Shown here: one piece after another, positions 1 through 7,797 of the stretch
Numbering within the stretch: position 1 is the stretch's first letter
Layout of the letters: every line of letters starts with the position of its first letter
Source of the DNA: Acidimicrobium sp.
GTDB lineage: Bacteria > Actinomycetota > Acidimicrobiia > Acidimicrobiales > Ilumatobacteraceae
Length of the DNA: 14,266 nt
NCBI GenBank assembly: GCA_003535455.1
Contig: DOHD01000108.1
Location: forward strand, 809 to 15,074
Direction of reading: 5' to 3'
Notes under the pieces: model-generated
What the model was told of the DNA's origin: nothing
The model's database searches: none
The model's input: the letters and a program-made list of their open reading frames with translations, nothing else
Position numbers and translations under genes: made by a program

Positions 1-350
1 GCGAATGCGGCAGTTGTACCGTCATCATGGACGGACAGGCTGTCTGTTCGTGTCTCGTGATGGCAGCAACAGCGATCGATTCTGAGATTAAAACTGTTGA
101 GAATGTTTCTGCCGGTGACTCTCTCACCGAAGTACAAGATGCTTTCGTTACCGAAGGCGGAGTTCAATGTGGTTTCTGTACGCCGGGTCTCGTGGTTGCA
201 ATCGAACATCTTCTCTCTCAAAACTCTGACCCATCCGAAATTGAAATCAAAGAGGCCATCTCGGGCAATATCTGCCGGTGCACTGGTTACGGCCGAATCT
301 TTGAAGCTGTCGACAAGGCAGTCTCAGTTCGTAAAGCAAAAACCCTATGA
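1..350 (+). CDS. pucE: Xanthine dehydrogenase-type [2Fe-2S] iron-sulfur subunit (5' truncated)
   Basis: This is the C-terminal part (about 115 residues) of the small electron-transfer subunit of a xanthine dehydrogenase-family molybdenum hydroxylase; the start lies left of the window. The frame is open from base 3 and begins ECGSC, the end of the plant-type ferredoxin [2Fe-2S] motif, followed by the fourth Cys of that cluster region in VCSC. The second, all-helical [2Fe-2S] domain shows GGVQCGFCTPG and then GNICRCTGYGRI, giving the expected CxxC and CRC ligand pairs. Family members are about 155-160 residues, so roughly 40 are missing. Its stop overlaps the start of the molybdopterin subunit by ATGA, indicating translational coupling within one operon. 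Electrons would pass from the Mo centre through these clusters to a FAD subunit, which is not seen here and may be encoded upstream. The family call is firm; the pucE name rests on the PucD-like neighbour. Confidence 0.9.
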   Translation, partial: ECGSCTVIMDGQAVCSCLVMAATAIDSEIKTVENVSAGDSLTEVQDAFVTEGGVQCGFCTPGLVVAIEHLLSQNSDPSEIEIKEAISGNICRCTGYGRIFEAVDKAVSVRKAKTL

Positions 351-2617
351 GTTCTGCTGTTGACACCTCGACGCGTCGTGACATTCTCGGTGCGTCGGCT
401 ATTCGCCCAGATGGCTCGGCAAAGGTTCAGGGAAGATTCGAATTTTCATCAGACTTGCATGCCGAAAACATGTTGTGGGGTGCAACTCTGCGAAGCCCAC
501 ACCCGTATGCGCGAATAATCAGCATTGACTTGTCATCGGCATACAAGATTTCGGGTGTTGAAGCAATAATCACCGCCGACGATGTTCCTGGTAAAAAGAC
601 TTACGGTCTCATCTCGAGTGATCAACCCGTATTTGCCAAAGATTTCGTGCGCTACGTCGGTGAGCCGATCGCTGCGGTTGCTGCAGATCACCCTGAAACA
701 TGTCGGCGCGCACTTGCAGCAATCAAAGTTGATTACGAGGTTATGTCGCCATTAACTGATGCAGAACTCGCCATTCAATCGACTACTCCACCAATTCATC
801 CTGACGGCAACGTGATTCGACGTCAGCAAATACTTACCGGCGATCAGAACCTACAGGGCGAAATAATTGTCGAGGGCACCTACGAAATCGGAATGCAAGA
901 TCAAGCATTTCTTGGACTCGAAGCTGCGTTGGCGATGCCCGACAGTGGTGGCAAAGGCATCGAGATGTTTGTTGCCACACAGTGGCTTCATGAAGATCAA
1001 AAACAGATTGCCGCATGTTTAGATTTACCGAATGAAAAAGTTCGGTTAACACTCGGCGGTGTTGGTGGTGCCTTTGGTGCCCGCGAGGACATCAGCCTGC
1101 AAGTGCACTGCGCATTGCTTGCTCTTCGAACTTCGCGTCCGATCAAAATGCAATACAGTCGCGAAGAATCTTTTTATGGTCACGTTCATCGACACCCAGC
1201 CAAAATTTCAATGCGTCATCATGCAACGCGAGAAGGCGAAATTTTACGCATTGAGGCCAGGCTTGTTTTTGACGGTGGTGCCTATGCATCTACAAGTTCA
1301 GCAGTTTTAATTAACGGCGTTACGCACATTCAAGGGCCGTATCGGTGCGCTAACGCCACGGTTGACGGCTACGCAGTACGCACGAACAACCCACCGTGTG
1401 GCGCCATGCGAGGTTTCGGTGTTGTTCAGGCTTGTTACGCTCACGAAAGTCAGATGGATAAATTGGCGATCGCATGTGGCTTGTCACCAGTTGAAGTGCG
1501 ACTGCGTAATGCGATGGTCACTGGCGACAAGTTGATTACTGGACAAGTTGTAGAAAGTGTCGCCCCAGTCGCACGATGCATTCGGGAGACAGACGCAATA
1601 CCCTTGCCCGCTCCTCTTGCAGAGAACGCTCACCCACTCGAAATCGTGGGTGGCTCTGGGCTTACATCATTGCCGCACAACATTGTCCGCGGTGTCGGCT
1701 GGGGTGTATCGATCAAAAACTTGATGTATAGCGAAACATTTGATGACTTCGCCACCGCAAGATGCCAACTCAAAGATGGCGTCGCCACACTTAAATACGC
1801 AACAGTCGAAGTTGGCCAAGGATTCGTTGTTCTTGCACCACAAATTGCTCGCTCTGTATTGGGTGTCGACGAAGTTGTTCTAGACACTGTTGATACCGGC
1901 ATCGGCTCTGCTGGTAGCACCTCGGCATCTCGCCAAACCTGGATGAGCGGCGGCGCCGTTGATGGTGCGTGTCGCCTAGTTCGCCAGCGACTATTCGAAC
2001 ATGTTGGCAAAAAATACAACATCGACCCATTGCGACTCGTCATAGAAGACACCGACGTTGTCGACATGATCGGTGACTTTCGAATAAGCGTCATCGAGGC
2101 GTCATCTGGTGTCTTGATCGACGAAACGTTCGAACACCACCACCGCCCAACAGAAGAACTCGACGAAAATGGTCAAGGCAACTGTCATGTTGCGTTCGCA
2201 TTTGTTGCCCACCGCGCAGTTGTCGACGTAGATGTCGAACTCGGTCTAGTAAAAGTCATTCAGATAGCCACAGCGCAAGATGTCGGTCGAGTGTTGAATC
2301 CGATCGCCGCACTCGGCCAGATCGAAGGCGGCATTGCTCAAGGTCTTGGCCTTGCCGTAATGGAAGAAATCGTTCTAGACAAGGGCAAAATGCGCAATCC
2401 AAGTTTCACTGACTACTTGCTGCCTACAGCCCTTGATGCACCAACCGTCGTCGCGGTAATGATCGAAGAACCTGAACCTCAAGCCCCACTCGGCGCCAAA
2501 GGTATCGGTGAGCCACCATGTATTTCAGTAACGCCTGCGATTGCTGCGGCAATTCGCAACGCCACTGGCAAAGATTTGCCTCGTGTTCCGATTCGTCCGC
2601 AAGATATTTGCTTCTAG
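347..2617 (+). CDS. pucD: Xanthine dehydrogenase molybdopterin-binding catalytic subunit, PucD-like
   Basis: This 756-residue protein is the large subunit of a molybdenum hydroxylase, most like actinobacterial xanthine dehydrogenase subunit D, which oxidises hypoxanthine/xanthine towards urate in purine breakdown. The N-terminal Ald_Xan_dh_C a/b hammerhead spans roughly residues 25-135. The Mo-pterin domains follow, with GGVGGAFGARED (237-248), the CGAMRGFG loop (351-358), VGQGF (489-493), GSTSAS (523-528), and GAKGIGEPP near the C-terminus, whose Glu722 is the expected base that activates the Mo-bound water. The stretch RTNNPPCGAMRGFG with HVHRHPA (279-285) is typical of the PucD group rather than of CO dehydrogenase: the CoxL active-site signature AYRCSFR is absent. 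The ATG start overlaps the upstream stop by four bases and has no clear Shine-Dalgarno, so coupled translation is likely. Its stop lies only 3 nt from the convergent helicase stop. Another heterocycle hydroxylase specificity cannot be excluded. Confidence 0.9.
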   Translation: MSSAVDTSTRRDILGASAIRPDGSAKVQGRFEFSSDLHAENMLWGATLRSPHPYARIISIDLSSAYKISGVEAIITADDVPGKKTYGLISSDQPVFAKDFVRYVGEPIAAVAADHPETCRRALAAIKVDYEVMSPLTDAELAIQSTTPPIHPDGNVIRRQQILTGDQNLQGEIIVEGTYEIGMQDQAFLGLEAALAMPDSGGKGIEMFVATQWLHEDQKQIAACLDLPNEKVRLTLGGVGGAFGAREDISLQVHCALLALRTSRPIKMQYSREESFYGHVHRHPAKISMRHHATREGEILRIEARLVFDGGAYASTSSAVLINGVTHIQGPYRCANATVDGYAVRTNNPPCGAMRGFGVVQACYAHESQMDKLAIACGLSPVEVRLRNAMVTGDKLITGQVVESVAPVARCIRETDAIPLPAPLAENAHPLEIVGGSGLTSLPHNIVRGVGWGVSIKNLMYSETFDDFATARCQLKDGVATLKYATVEVGQGFVVLAPQIARSVLGVDEVVLDTVDTGIGSAGSTSASRQTWMSGGAVDGACRLVRQRLFEHVGKKYNIDPLRLVIEDTDVVDMIGDFRISVIEASSGVLIDETFEHHHRPTEELDENGQGNCHVAFAFVAHRAVVDVDVELGLVKVIQIATAQDVGRVLNPIAALGQIEGGIAQGLGLAVMEEIVLDKGKMRNPSFTDYLLPTALDAPTVVAVMIEEPEPQAPLGAKGIGEPPCISVTPAIAAAIRNATGKDLPRVPIRPQDICF

Positions 2618-2620
2618 CTA

Positions 2621-3805
2621 TTAATCGGTTGGCGCTCCGACGCCTATAAGAACTCCACCCAACTCGCCAGGGCGTGCTCTGATCTGGTCTGGGTCAGACG
2701 ATCCTAATTCTGGGGCGATGAAATCAGCCTCAACTTTTGCATCACGCGCAAGTCTGCTTACTGAGCGTCTTTGCGACGGATCTACCAATGAAATGACCAC
2801 ACCTTTTGAACCTGCGCGACCTGTTCGACCTGAGCGGTGAATGTAATCTTTGTGGTCTGCGGGTGGGTCAAAATGCACTACACACGGCACATCATCGATG
2901 TGAATCCCCCGAGCCGCTACATCGGTCGCGACCAACACATTGGATTTTCCGCGACGAAACTCTTCAAGTGATCTCTCACGCTGGGCCTGGCTCTTATTGC
3001 CGTGAATCACTGACGAGCGAACACCTGCGTTATCAAGTTGCTTGGCAAGTCGGTCGCACCCGTGCTTTGTACGACTAAACAGAATGATTCGTTCGTAATG
3101 ATTTACAAGTTGCGAAATCGTCGAGACTCGATCATTGCGACCAACGAGCCAGAACTTGTGATCAATATCCGGCTCGGCCTCTTGCGATTTCGACTCGTGG
3201 CGCTTCGGATTATTTTGAAACTCTTTGACAACTTGAGAGATGTCGCCATCGAGAGTTGCCGAGAACAAGAGCACCTGACGTTGCTTCGGCAGGGCTCGCA
3301 AAATTCTTCGGACTGCCGGCAAAAAACCCATATCAGACATGCGATCGGCTTCATCTAGAACGGCTATCGTCACTGCGCTCAACGACATGTCACGGCGCTC
3401 GAGCAAATCTTCGAGTCGACCTGGTGTAGCAACGATGATGCTCGCGCCACGGACTGCCTTAACTTGAGGTCCATAGCCCGCGCCACCATAAACAGACGCC
3501 ACGCGCAGTTCGGTGCCTTCGCAAAGCATGCCGATTTCTTTTGCGACCTGAATCGCCAATTCTCGAGTTGGTACAAGAACTAAGCCACCTGGCTGACCAG
3601 GTTTTGACTTTTGAAGTCTTACGGCTAAGACGAGTCCGAAGGCGATTGTCTTGCCCGAGCCTGTCGGCGCTTTGCCGCAAACATCAAGCCCTGCCAAACC
3701 ATCTGGCAATGCCGCTTCTTGAATCTCAAACGGCGATGCAATACCTCGACTTGATAATTTGTCGGCGAACTTTTTTGGCACACCAACATCAATGAAAGTT
3801 TTCAT
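2621..3805 (-). CDS. DEAD-box ATP-dependent RNA helicase (RhlE/CshA-like)
   Basis: This 394-residue DEAD-box helicase unwinds RNA duplexes with ATP; such proteins serve ribosome assembly, mRNA decay or cold adaptation. All core motifs are present: Q-motif with Gln29, motif I APTGSGKT (46-53), Ia PTRELA (79-84), Ib TPGR (127-130), II DEAD (151-154), III SAT (182-184), V VATDVAARGIHIDDV (292-306) and VI HRSGRTGR (323-330). The C-terminal tail after the second RecA domain is short (about 50 residues) and carries no recognisable RNA-binding domain. I place the start at the ATG two nucleotides after the stop of the lactone oxidase gene. The frame stays open a further 48 codons upstream, but that extension lies entirely inside the upstream gene, and the family begins near the F-x-x-x-G element at residue 4. 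It ends with tandem stops (TAA then TAG). It is the last gene of the three-gene minus-strand unit. Confidence 0.93.
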   Translation of the reverse strand: MKTFIDVGVPKKFADKLSSRGIASPFEIQEAALPDGLAGLDVCGKAPTGSGKTIAFGLVLAVRLQKSKPGQPGGLVLVPTRELAIQVAKEIGMLCEGTELRVASVYGGAGYGPQVKAVRGASIIVATPGRLEDLLERRDMSLSAVTIAVLDEADRMSDMGFLPAVRRILRALPKQRQVLLFSATLDGDISQVVKEFQNNPKRHESKSQEAEPDIDHKFWLVGRNDRVSTISQLVNHYERIILFSRTKHGCDRLAKQLDNAGVRSSVIHGNKSQAQRERSLEEFRRGKSNVLVATDVAARGIHIDDVPCVVHFDPPADHKDYIHRSGRTGRAGSKGVVISLVDPSQRRSVSRLARDAKVEADFIAPELGSSDPDQIRARPGELGGVLIGVGAPTD

Positions 3806-3807
3806 GA

Positions 3808-5127
3808 CTATTTTCCCAGCACTGTTTCGATGTACCGATTCGAAAACACTCGCAAAGGGTCGACCGAATTTCGCACAGCCTGAAACGAATCCCACTGCGG
3901 ATAACGCTGTGCAAGAGTCTCGGCGGTTTGAAAATGCAACTTGCCCCAATGCGGTCGGCCCTGATACGAATTCATGATTGATTCAACTTCTTTAAAATAT
4001 GGCACGTAGTTCATTCCTTTATATATGTGAACCGCGATATACGCAGACTCTCGATTGCTCGCTGTACTTAGCGGAATCTCATCTGGGGCTGTAAAGCGAA
4101 CCTCAACAGGAAAATTCAGGAAGAACCCACTATCTTCCACCATTCTACGCACCCGATTCAATGCTTCCTCGCAGGCTTCTCGAGGAATCGCATACTCCAT
4201 CTCATAGAAGCGAACAATTCGTTTACTGGCGAAGACTTTGTAGCTGCTATCGCAATATTCAACGCGACCAGACGATGGCAATGCCTTCGCCAATTTTGGG
4301 ATGAGGAATGGTATTGCCCGACCAAGCTTACAAACAGCGCCAAATGCGTAGTTTTCCATCAATATTTTTGAATACCAATGTGAAAATTTACTCATTGGAC
4401 GTGGCGGCTGATTCGTGCGATTGTTTCGCTTCGTCAACGCCCATTCGGTGTGTGGCACCCAAAAAAACTCGAAATGGTCGTTACTTTCTACATGGTGATC
4501 AAGTTTCGCCAGCAATTCATCGACCCGCATCGGTTCTTCGATAACCGACAAATTGAAAGCAGATACAACTCGAATGGTCACGGTGCTAATAAGACCCACG
4601 GCACCGAGCCCAACTCTTGCACAGTGAAAAAGCTCCGGGTTCAAGATCGTCGAGCACTCAACTACCGTCGAGTCGGCTAAAACTAGTCGCATTGCACAGA
4701 TTTGATTAGCAATACCGGTGAACTTGATACCAGTGCCGTGGGTCGAAGTTGAAATCGCCCCGGCAATTGTCTGATATGCAATATCTCCAAGATTTTGCAT
4801 CGCCAAACCGTTTTCATGCAAGATCAAATTCAGCTTCGTCAATTGAATTCCAGACTGCACGGTTATTGTCATCGCTTGTTTGTCAACTGCGACCACCTCG
4901 TCATAATTTGACAAATCAACCAGAACTTCTTCGGCGAGAGCAATGCCAGTGAAACTATGACCCGAACCGACCGCCTTGACACGCTTATTGTGATCGACAG
5001 CGAATCTCACGATCTGCTGAATCTCAAATTCACTGCTCGGCGCGAACTGTGAGACCCCTTTAACTCTTTGATTACCCGCCCAATTCGACCAATTCTTTTT
5101 GCGACTCGTGACGGCTATTTCGGTCAT
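3808..5127 (-). CDS. FAD-linked sugar 1,4-lactone oxidase/dehydrogenase (ALO/GULO family)
   Basis: This 439-residue VAO-type flavoprotein of the D-arabinono/L-gulono-1,4-lactone oxidase family oxidises an aldonolactone to an ascorbate-type enediol product, passing electrons to oxygen or another acceptor. It opens with NWSNWAGN (12-19), a family hallmark. The FAD-binding PCMH domain follows, with VGSGHSF (53-59), where His57 occupies the position used for covalent flavin attachment in ALO-type enzymes, then ISTSTHGTG (125-133) and GLGAVGLI (173-180). The C-terminal ALO domain ends with GRPHWGKLHF (390-399; the HWGK motif is typical) and FSNRYIETVLG. The length matches mycobacterial L-gulono-1,4-lactone dehydrogenase (about 430 residues). 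The start codon overlaps the stop of the upstream MFS gene by ATGA, and the helicase start is 2 nt downstream. The true substrate cannot be read from sequence; a sugar-oxidase role other than ascorbate synthesis is plausible. Confidence 0.9.
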   Translation of the reverse strand: MTEIAVTSRKKNWSNWAGNQRVKGVSQFAPSSEFEIQQIVRFAVDHNKRVKAVGSGHSFTGIALAEEVLVDLSNYDEVVAVDKQAMTITVQSGIQLTKLNLILHENGLAMQNLGDIAYQTIAGAISTSTHGTGIKFTGIANQICAMRLVLADSTVVECSTILNPELFHCARVGLGAVGLISTVTIRVVSAFNLSVIEEPMRVDELLAKLDHHVESNDHFEFFWVPHTEWALTKRNNRTNQPPRPMSKFSHWYSKILMENYAFGAVCKLGRAIPFLIPKLAKALPSSGRVEYCDSSYKVFASKRIVRFYEMEYAIPREACEEALNRVRRMVEDSGFFLNFPVEVRFTAPDEIPLSTASNRESAYIAVHIYKGMNYVPYFKEVESIMNSYQGRPHWGKLHFQTAETLAQRYPQWDSFQAVRNSVDPLRVFSNRYIETVLGK

Positions 5128-6377
5128 GATGCACGATGTGCGATACGCACATTTGCCAGGCGTCTGAAGCCGATGATCACTAATACGAGAGCCAGCACCG
5201 TTCCCAGATTGCTGAGCATATGAAAACCAAATGCCTTACGAATGAATCCACTCGAAAACCCTGCCATGCCGCCACTAAAACTCATCAGCAAGTCAGCAGC
5301 TCCTTGCACGGTGACTCTTGAGTTTTCTGGCACGGACTCAACTAGAAGACTTGAGCCGCCGATGAGACCGAAACTCCAACCGATTCCCAATAGCCAGAGC
5401 GAAGGCCAAAGCAAAGTCGCGGCATCGCCAGCAAGAGCAGCCATCACGGTCGCCGCAACAAGCAAAATACCTCCAAGTGAAATCGACAACAATTTGCCTT
5501 TACGATCCGCGAACTTTCCTACAAGAGGGCTGAACGCATACATTCCAGCGATGTGCAAAGAAATAACATAAGGACTAACATTTTCGTGACCGTGCAATTT
5601 TAAGTGGACGGGTGTCATCGTCATCACTGCAACCATTGTTACTTGAGATATAACCATGGCAGCAAGTGCGATTCGAGCGTTAAGAGTGGATCGAATCATT
5701 GTTAGAGCCGCACCTAGATTGGGCGTAACTACGCCAACTCCCTGCTGTGAATTCAAACCACCACTTACTTCGAGTGGATCTGGTCGAAGGCGAATCGCAA
5801 CATTAATCAGGGCGAAAACAAAAAAACACGCCGAGGCAATCCAAGGTCCGGCATATAATGACCAGCCAAAAATTTCTACACCGAGTCGCTCCGCAGGTTT
5901 GATCAACACAGGGCCGAAAACTGCACCAAACGTCGACCCAAACAGAATGTAACTCATCGCCTGACTGCGATGTTCGGGTGCCGCAAGATCCATCGCCGCA
6001 TACCGCGACAGCAGATTTGACGCCTGCCCTGAGCCATAGAGAAAAAGACCCAAGATAAACATCGGCAGTGAGCTTCGATTGACGGCTAATCCCGCAAGCA
6101 AACCACCCGCAATCGCGAGCGAGTAACCATATTGCAAACCGACGCGACGACCGTTGCGACTCATTATTCGTGCCAACACTTGAGACATAAAAGCCGAACC
6201 CATCGTGAAAGTTGCACTAGAGATGCCGCCCCAGGGTGTGTCTTGACCGAGAATGTCTTGGATCACAAAGGCGCCTACCGTTACTGCCGCCGATAGTGCC
6301 GCAGCCGCTACGACTTGCCCGGCCACCAAGACACGCAGAGTCTTTTTCTGTAGAGCATCGCGATCAACGGACTGCAT
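5124..6377 (-). CDS. MFS family transporter, 12-TM exporter type
   Basis: This 417-residue integral membrane protein is of the major facilitator superfamily. It has about twelve hydrophobic segments in two halves, with a central cytoplasmic loop around residues 197-222. Motif A-like elements occur after TM2 (SRNGRRVG, 73-80) and in the second half after TM8 (GKFADRKGKL, 287-296), which supports a proton-coupled drug/metabolite transporter of the DHA1 sort. The short N-terminal tail MQSVDRDALQKKTLRV precedes TM1 directly. The start is the ATG 89 nt downstream of the tRNA-Leu 3' end. Its stop codon overlaps the start of the lactone oxidase gene (ATGA), so the two are probably translated together, and export of, or tolerance to, a compound linked to that enzyme is a reasonable guess. 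The substrate is unknown. Confidence 0.87.
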   Translation of the reverse strand: MQSVDRDALQKKTLRVLVAGQVVAAAALSAAVTVGAFVIQDILGQDTPWGGISSATFTMGSAFMSQVLARIMSRNGRRVGLQYGYSLAIAGGLLAGLAVNRSSLPMFILGLFLYGSGQASNLLSRYAAMDLAAPEHRSQAMSYILFGSTFGAVFGPVLIKPAERLGVEIFGWSLYAGPWIASACFFVFALINVAIRLRPDPLEVSGGLNSQQGVGVVTPNLGAALTMIRSTLNARIALAAMVISQVTMVAVMTMTPVHLKLHGHENVSPYVISLHIAGMYAFSPLVGKFADRKGKLLSISLGGILLVAATVMAALAGDAATLLWPSLWLLGIGWSFGLIGGSSLLVESVPENSRVTVQGAADLLMSFSGGMAGFSSGFIRKAFGFHMLSNLGTVLALVLVIIGFRRLANVRIAHRAS

Positions 6378-6466
6378 CAGATGACGATTTCCACTTACGC
6401 AAGATTACACGGCAAATATTGAGCGTTCGCTGACCGTATCTTCATTCGCTCACGAAATACCAACTG
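6378..6466. other. Spacer between tRNA-Leu and the MFS gene
   Basis: This 89-bp spacer must end the secG/tRNA transcript and/or start the MFS-oxidase-helicase unit. The only structure I can point to is a 6-bp inverted repeat, TGAGCG at 6420-6425 and CGCTCA at 6447-6452, with a 21-nt loop. On the minus strand it is followed by ATATTT rather than a true U-tract, so it is at best a weak terminator. No convincing -35/-10 pair was found, and read-through from the tRNA into the MFS gene cannot be excluded. Confidence 0.3.
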
Positions 6467-6550
6467 TGTCGAAGGTGGGACTTGAACCCACACGCCCTTA
6501 CGAGCGCCAGCCCCTTAAGCTGGTGCGTCTGCCAATTTCGCCACTCCGAC
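6467..6550 (-). tRNA. tRNA-Leu, anticodon AAG
   Basis: This 84-nt class II tRNA folds completely by eye. The acceptor stem is GTCGGAG/CTTCGAC (one G-U). The D stem is GCG/CGC with the GG-containing loop AAATTGGCAGA. The anticodon stem is CCAGC/GCTGG around the loop TTAAGGG, the long variable arm CGCTC-GTAA-GGGCG, and the T stem GTGGG/CCCAC around TTCAAGT. The discriminator is A and CCA is not encoded (the genome reads ACA). The long variable arm, A73 and stem sequences match the tRNA-Leu(GAG) subfamily. With the perfectly paired 5-bp anticodon stem the anticodon falls at 6514-6516 as AAG (codon CUU, or CUU/CUC/CUA if A34 becomes inosine). It lies 17 nt downstream of secG, so co-transcription and processing from the secG transcript are likely. 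Confidence 0.93.
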
Positions 6551-6567
6551 TTGCATTCAAAATCTAT

Positions 6568-6807
6568 CTAGTTTGTGAGCAACAACCCCAACGCGATGAC
6601 TGTAATAACCCACACAAGTGCCAAAACAGTCGTTATCCGGTTCAAATTACGCTCAGCGGCCGCCGAACCGAGCGCCGCGCCGCCGCCACCACCGAACATA
6701 TCCGACAAACCACCACCTCGACCGCTGTGCAAAAGCACACCGACGATCATTGCGAGCATCGCAACGACATTGATCACAATTGTTACGTAGGTGACTATAT
6801 TTCGCAC
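6568..6807 (-). CDS. secG: Preprotein translocase subunit SecG
   Basis: This 79-residue SecG is the small subunit of the SecYEG channel in the cytoplasmic membrane; it stimulates SecA-driven protein export. It has two transmembrane helices (about 5-26 and 57-77) joined by the diagnostic cytoplasmic loop LLHSGRGGGLSDMFGGG and AERNLNRIT. A five-glycine run (39-43) extends the loop. The start is GTG at 6807: the next methionine lies inside TM1 and would delete half of it, and the length fits the family. An AAGG sits about 12 nt upstream, a rather distant Shine-Dalgarno. The gene starts 15 nt after the oppF stop and the tRNA-Leu follows 17 nt behind it, so it appears to depend on transcription through the opp cassette or on a promoter inside oppF. 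Confidence 0.95.
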   Translation of the reverse strand: MRNIVTYVTIVINVVAMLAMIVGVLLHSGRGGGLSDMFGGGGGAALGSAAAERNLNRITTVLALVWVITVIALGLLLTN

Positions 6808-6822
6808 GCCAAAATTCTACCT

Positions 6823-7797
6823 TTAAGACTCAGGAAAATGGCACGCCGACATCTGACCACTCGGCCGAACGGTGAGCATCGGCTCTTCTTGCGCACAAAC
6901 ATCTTGCGCCTTCCAACAACGGGTTCTGAAGCGACAACCTGACGGAGGGTTCACTGGTGACGGCACATCTCCCTCGAGCATGATGCGATGACGTGCTCGC
7001 TCTATTTTAGGGTCAGGCAGAGGCACGGCAGATAACAACGCTTTGGTATACGGGTGCGTCGGTCTTGCATACACAGATTCTTGATCACCAATCTCAACGA
7101 TCTTGCCGAGATACATGACAGCAACACGGTCGGCGATATGTTGCACCACCGATAAGTCGTGGGCAATAAATATGTAACTCATTCCAAGGCGCGACTGCAG
7201 ATCTTCGAACAGGTTGACGACACCGGCTTGGATACTTACATCTAGTGCAGACACAGGTTCGTCCAAAACAATTAGTGCCGGGTTCAGCGCCAAGGCTCTC
7301 GCCACACCAATTCGTTGTCGTTGTCCACCCGAAAACTCGTGCGGAAATCTCTGTGCATGATCGGCAGATAGGCCGACCAGCTCGAGTAATTCAATTACTT
7401 TGTCTGAGTGGTCGCCCGGCACCCCTTGCACAACCATCGGCTCAGTAATCGAAGCACCTACGGTCATTTTCGGATCAAGCGATGCGAACGGGTCTTGAAA
7501 CACGATCTGCATCTTTCGGCGCAATGCACGCATTTCTTCGAACTTCAGCGAACTCAAATCGTGACCTTCAAATTCAACGCTGCCTGAGGTTGGTTCAATC
7601 AAGCGCAAGATACAGCGACCGACTGTGGTCTTGCCTGAACCCGATTCGCCGACTAGTCCAAGAGTCTGACCTTTGTCAACCGAAAACGAAACATTAGTTA
7701 CTGCTTGAACTATTCGTTTTTTTCGTCGTGCACCATTGTTGACACGTAATTCAAAATTTTTTACGAGGTTGGTAACCTTCAGCAATTCACTACTCAT
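6823..7797 (-). CDS. oppF: Oligopeptide ABC transporter ATP-binding protein OppF/DppF
   Basis: This 324-residue ATPase energises the peptide importer together with OppD. Motifs are Walker A GESGSGKT (50-57), Q-loop Gln101, signature FSGGQRQR (155-162), Walker B LIVLDEP (175-181), D-loop SALD and H-loop His213. The C-terminal oligo_HPY extension ([15 protein letters not shown]) is typical of the Opp/Dpp class. Four cysteines in the tail, C288-x5-C294-x6-C301-x17-C319, fit the [4Fe-4S] ligand pattern known from DppD/OppD-type ATPases. I chose the ATG at 7797, which overlaps the oppD stop by ATGA. A 14-codon upstream extension to 7839 stays in frame but lies inside oppD and is not family-like. 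The N-terminal insert [14 protein letters not shown] is the usual OppF feature before the first core strand. Dpp rather than Opp specificity is possible. Confidence 0.93.
   Translation of the reverse strand: MSSELLKVTNLVKNFELRVNNGARRKKRIVQAVTNVSFSVDKGQTLGLVGESGSGKTTVGRCILRLIEPTSGSVEFEGHDLSSLKFEEMRALRRKMQIVFQDPFASLDPKMTVGASITEPMVVQGVPGDHSDKVIELLELVGLSADHAQRFPHEFSGGQRQRIGVARALALNPALIVLDEPVSALDVSIQAGVVNLFEDLQSRLGMSYIFIAHDLSVVQHIADRVAVMYLGKIVEIGDQESVYARPTHPYTKALLSAVPLPDPKIERARHRIMLEGDVPSPVNPPSGCRFRTRCWKAQDVCAQEEPMLTVRPSGQMSACHFPES

Noticed and set aside
347..2617. CO dehydrogenase large subunit (CoxL).
   Set aside because: The form I CoxL active-site signature AYRCSFR is absent; the CGAMRGFG loop and HVHRHPA stretch fit PucD-type xanthine dehydrogenase.
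2631..2644. A GGCG/CGCC inverted repeat near the helicase 3' end as a terminator.
   Set aside because: It has only four pairs with a 6-nt loop, lies inside the coding sequence, and has no T-run on either strand.
3806..3949. A 48-codon N-terminal extension of the DEAD-box helicase.
   Set aside because: It lies completely within the lactone oxidase gene in another frame, is not family-like, and an ATG follows that gene's stop by 2 nt just before the Q-motif region.
6467..6550. Reading the tRNA as tRNA-Leu(TAA), because CTTAAGG appears in the anticodon region.
   Set aside because: That frame would need the stem ACCAG/GGCTG, which does not pair, whereas CCAGC/GCTGG pairs perfectly and puts AAG at 34-36.
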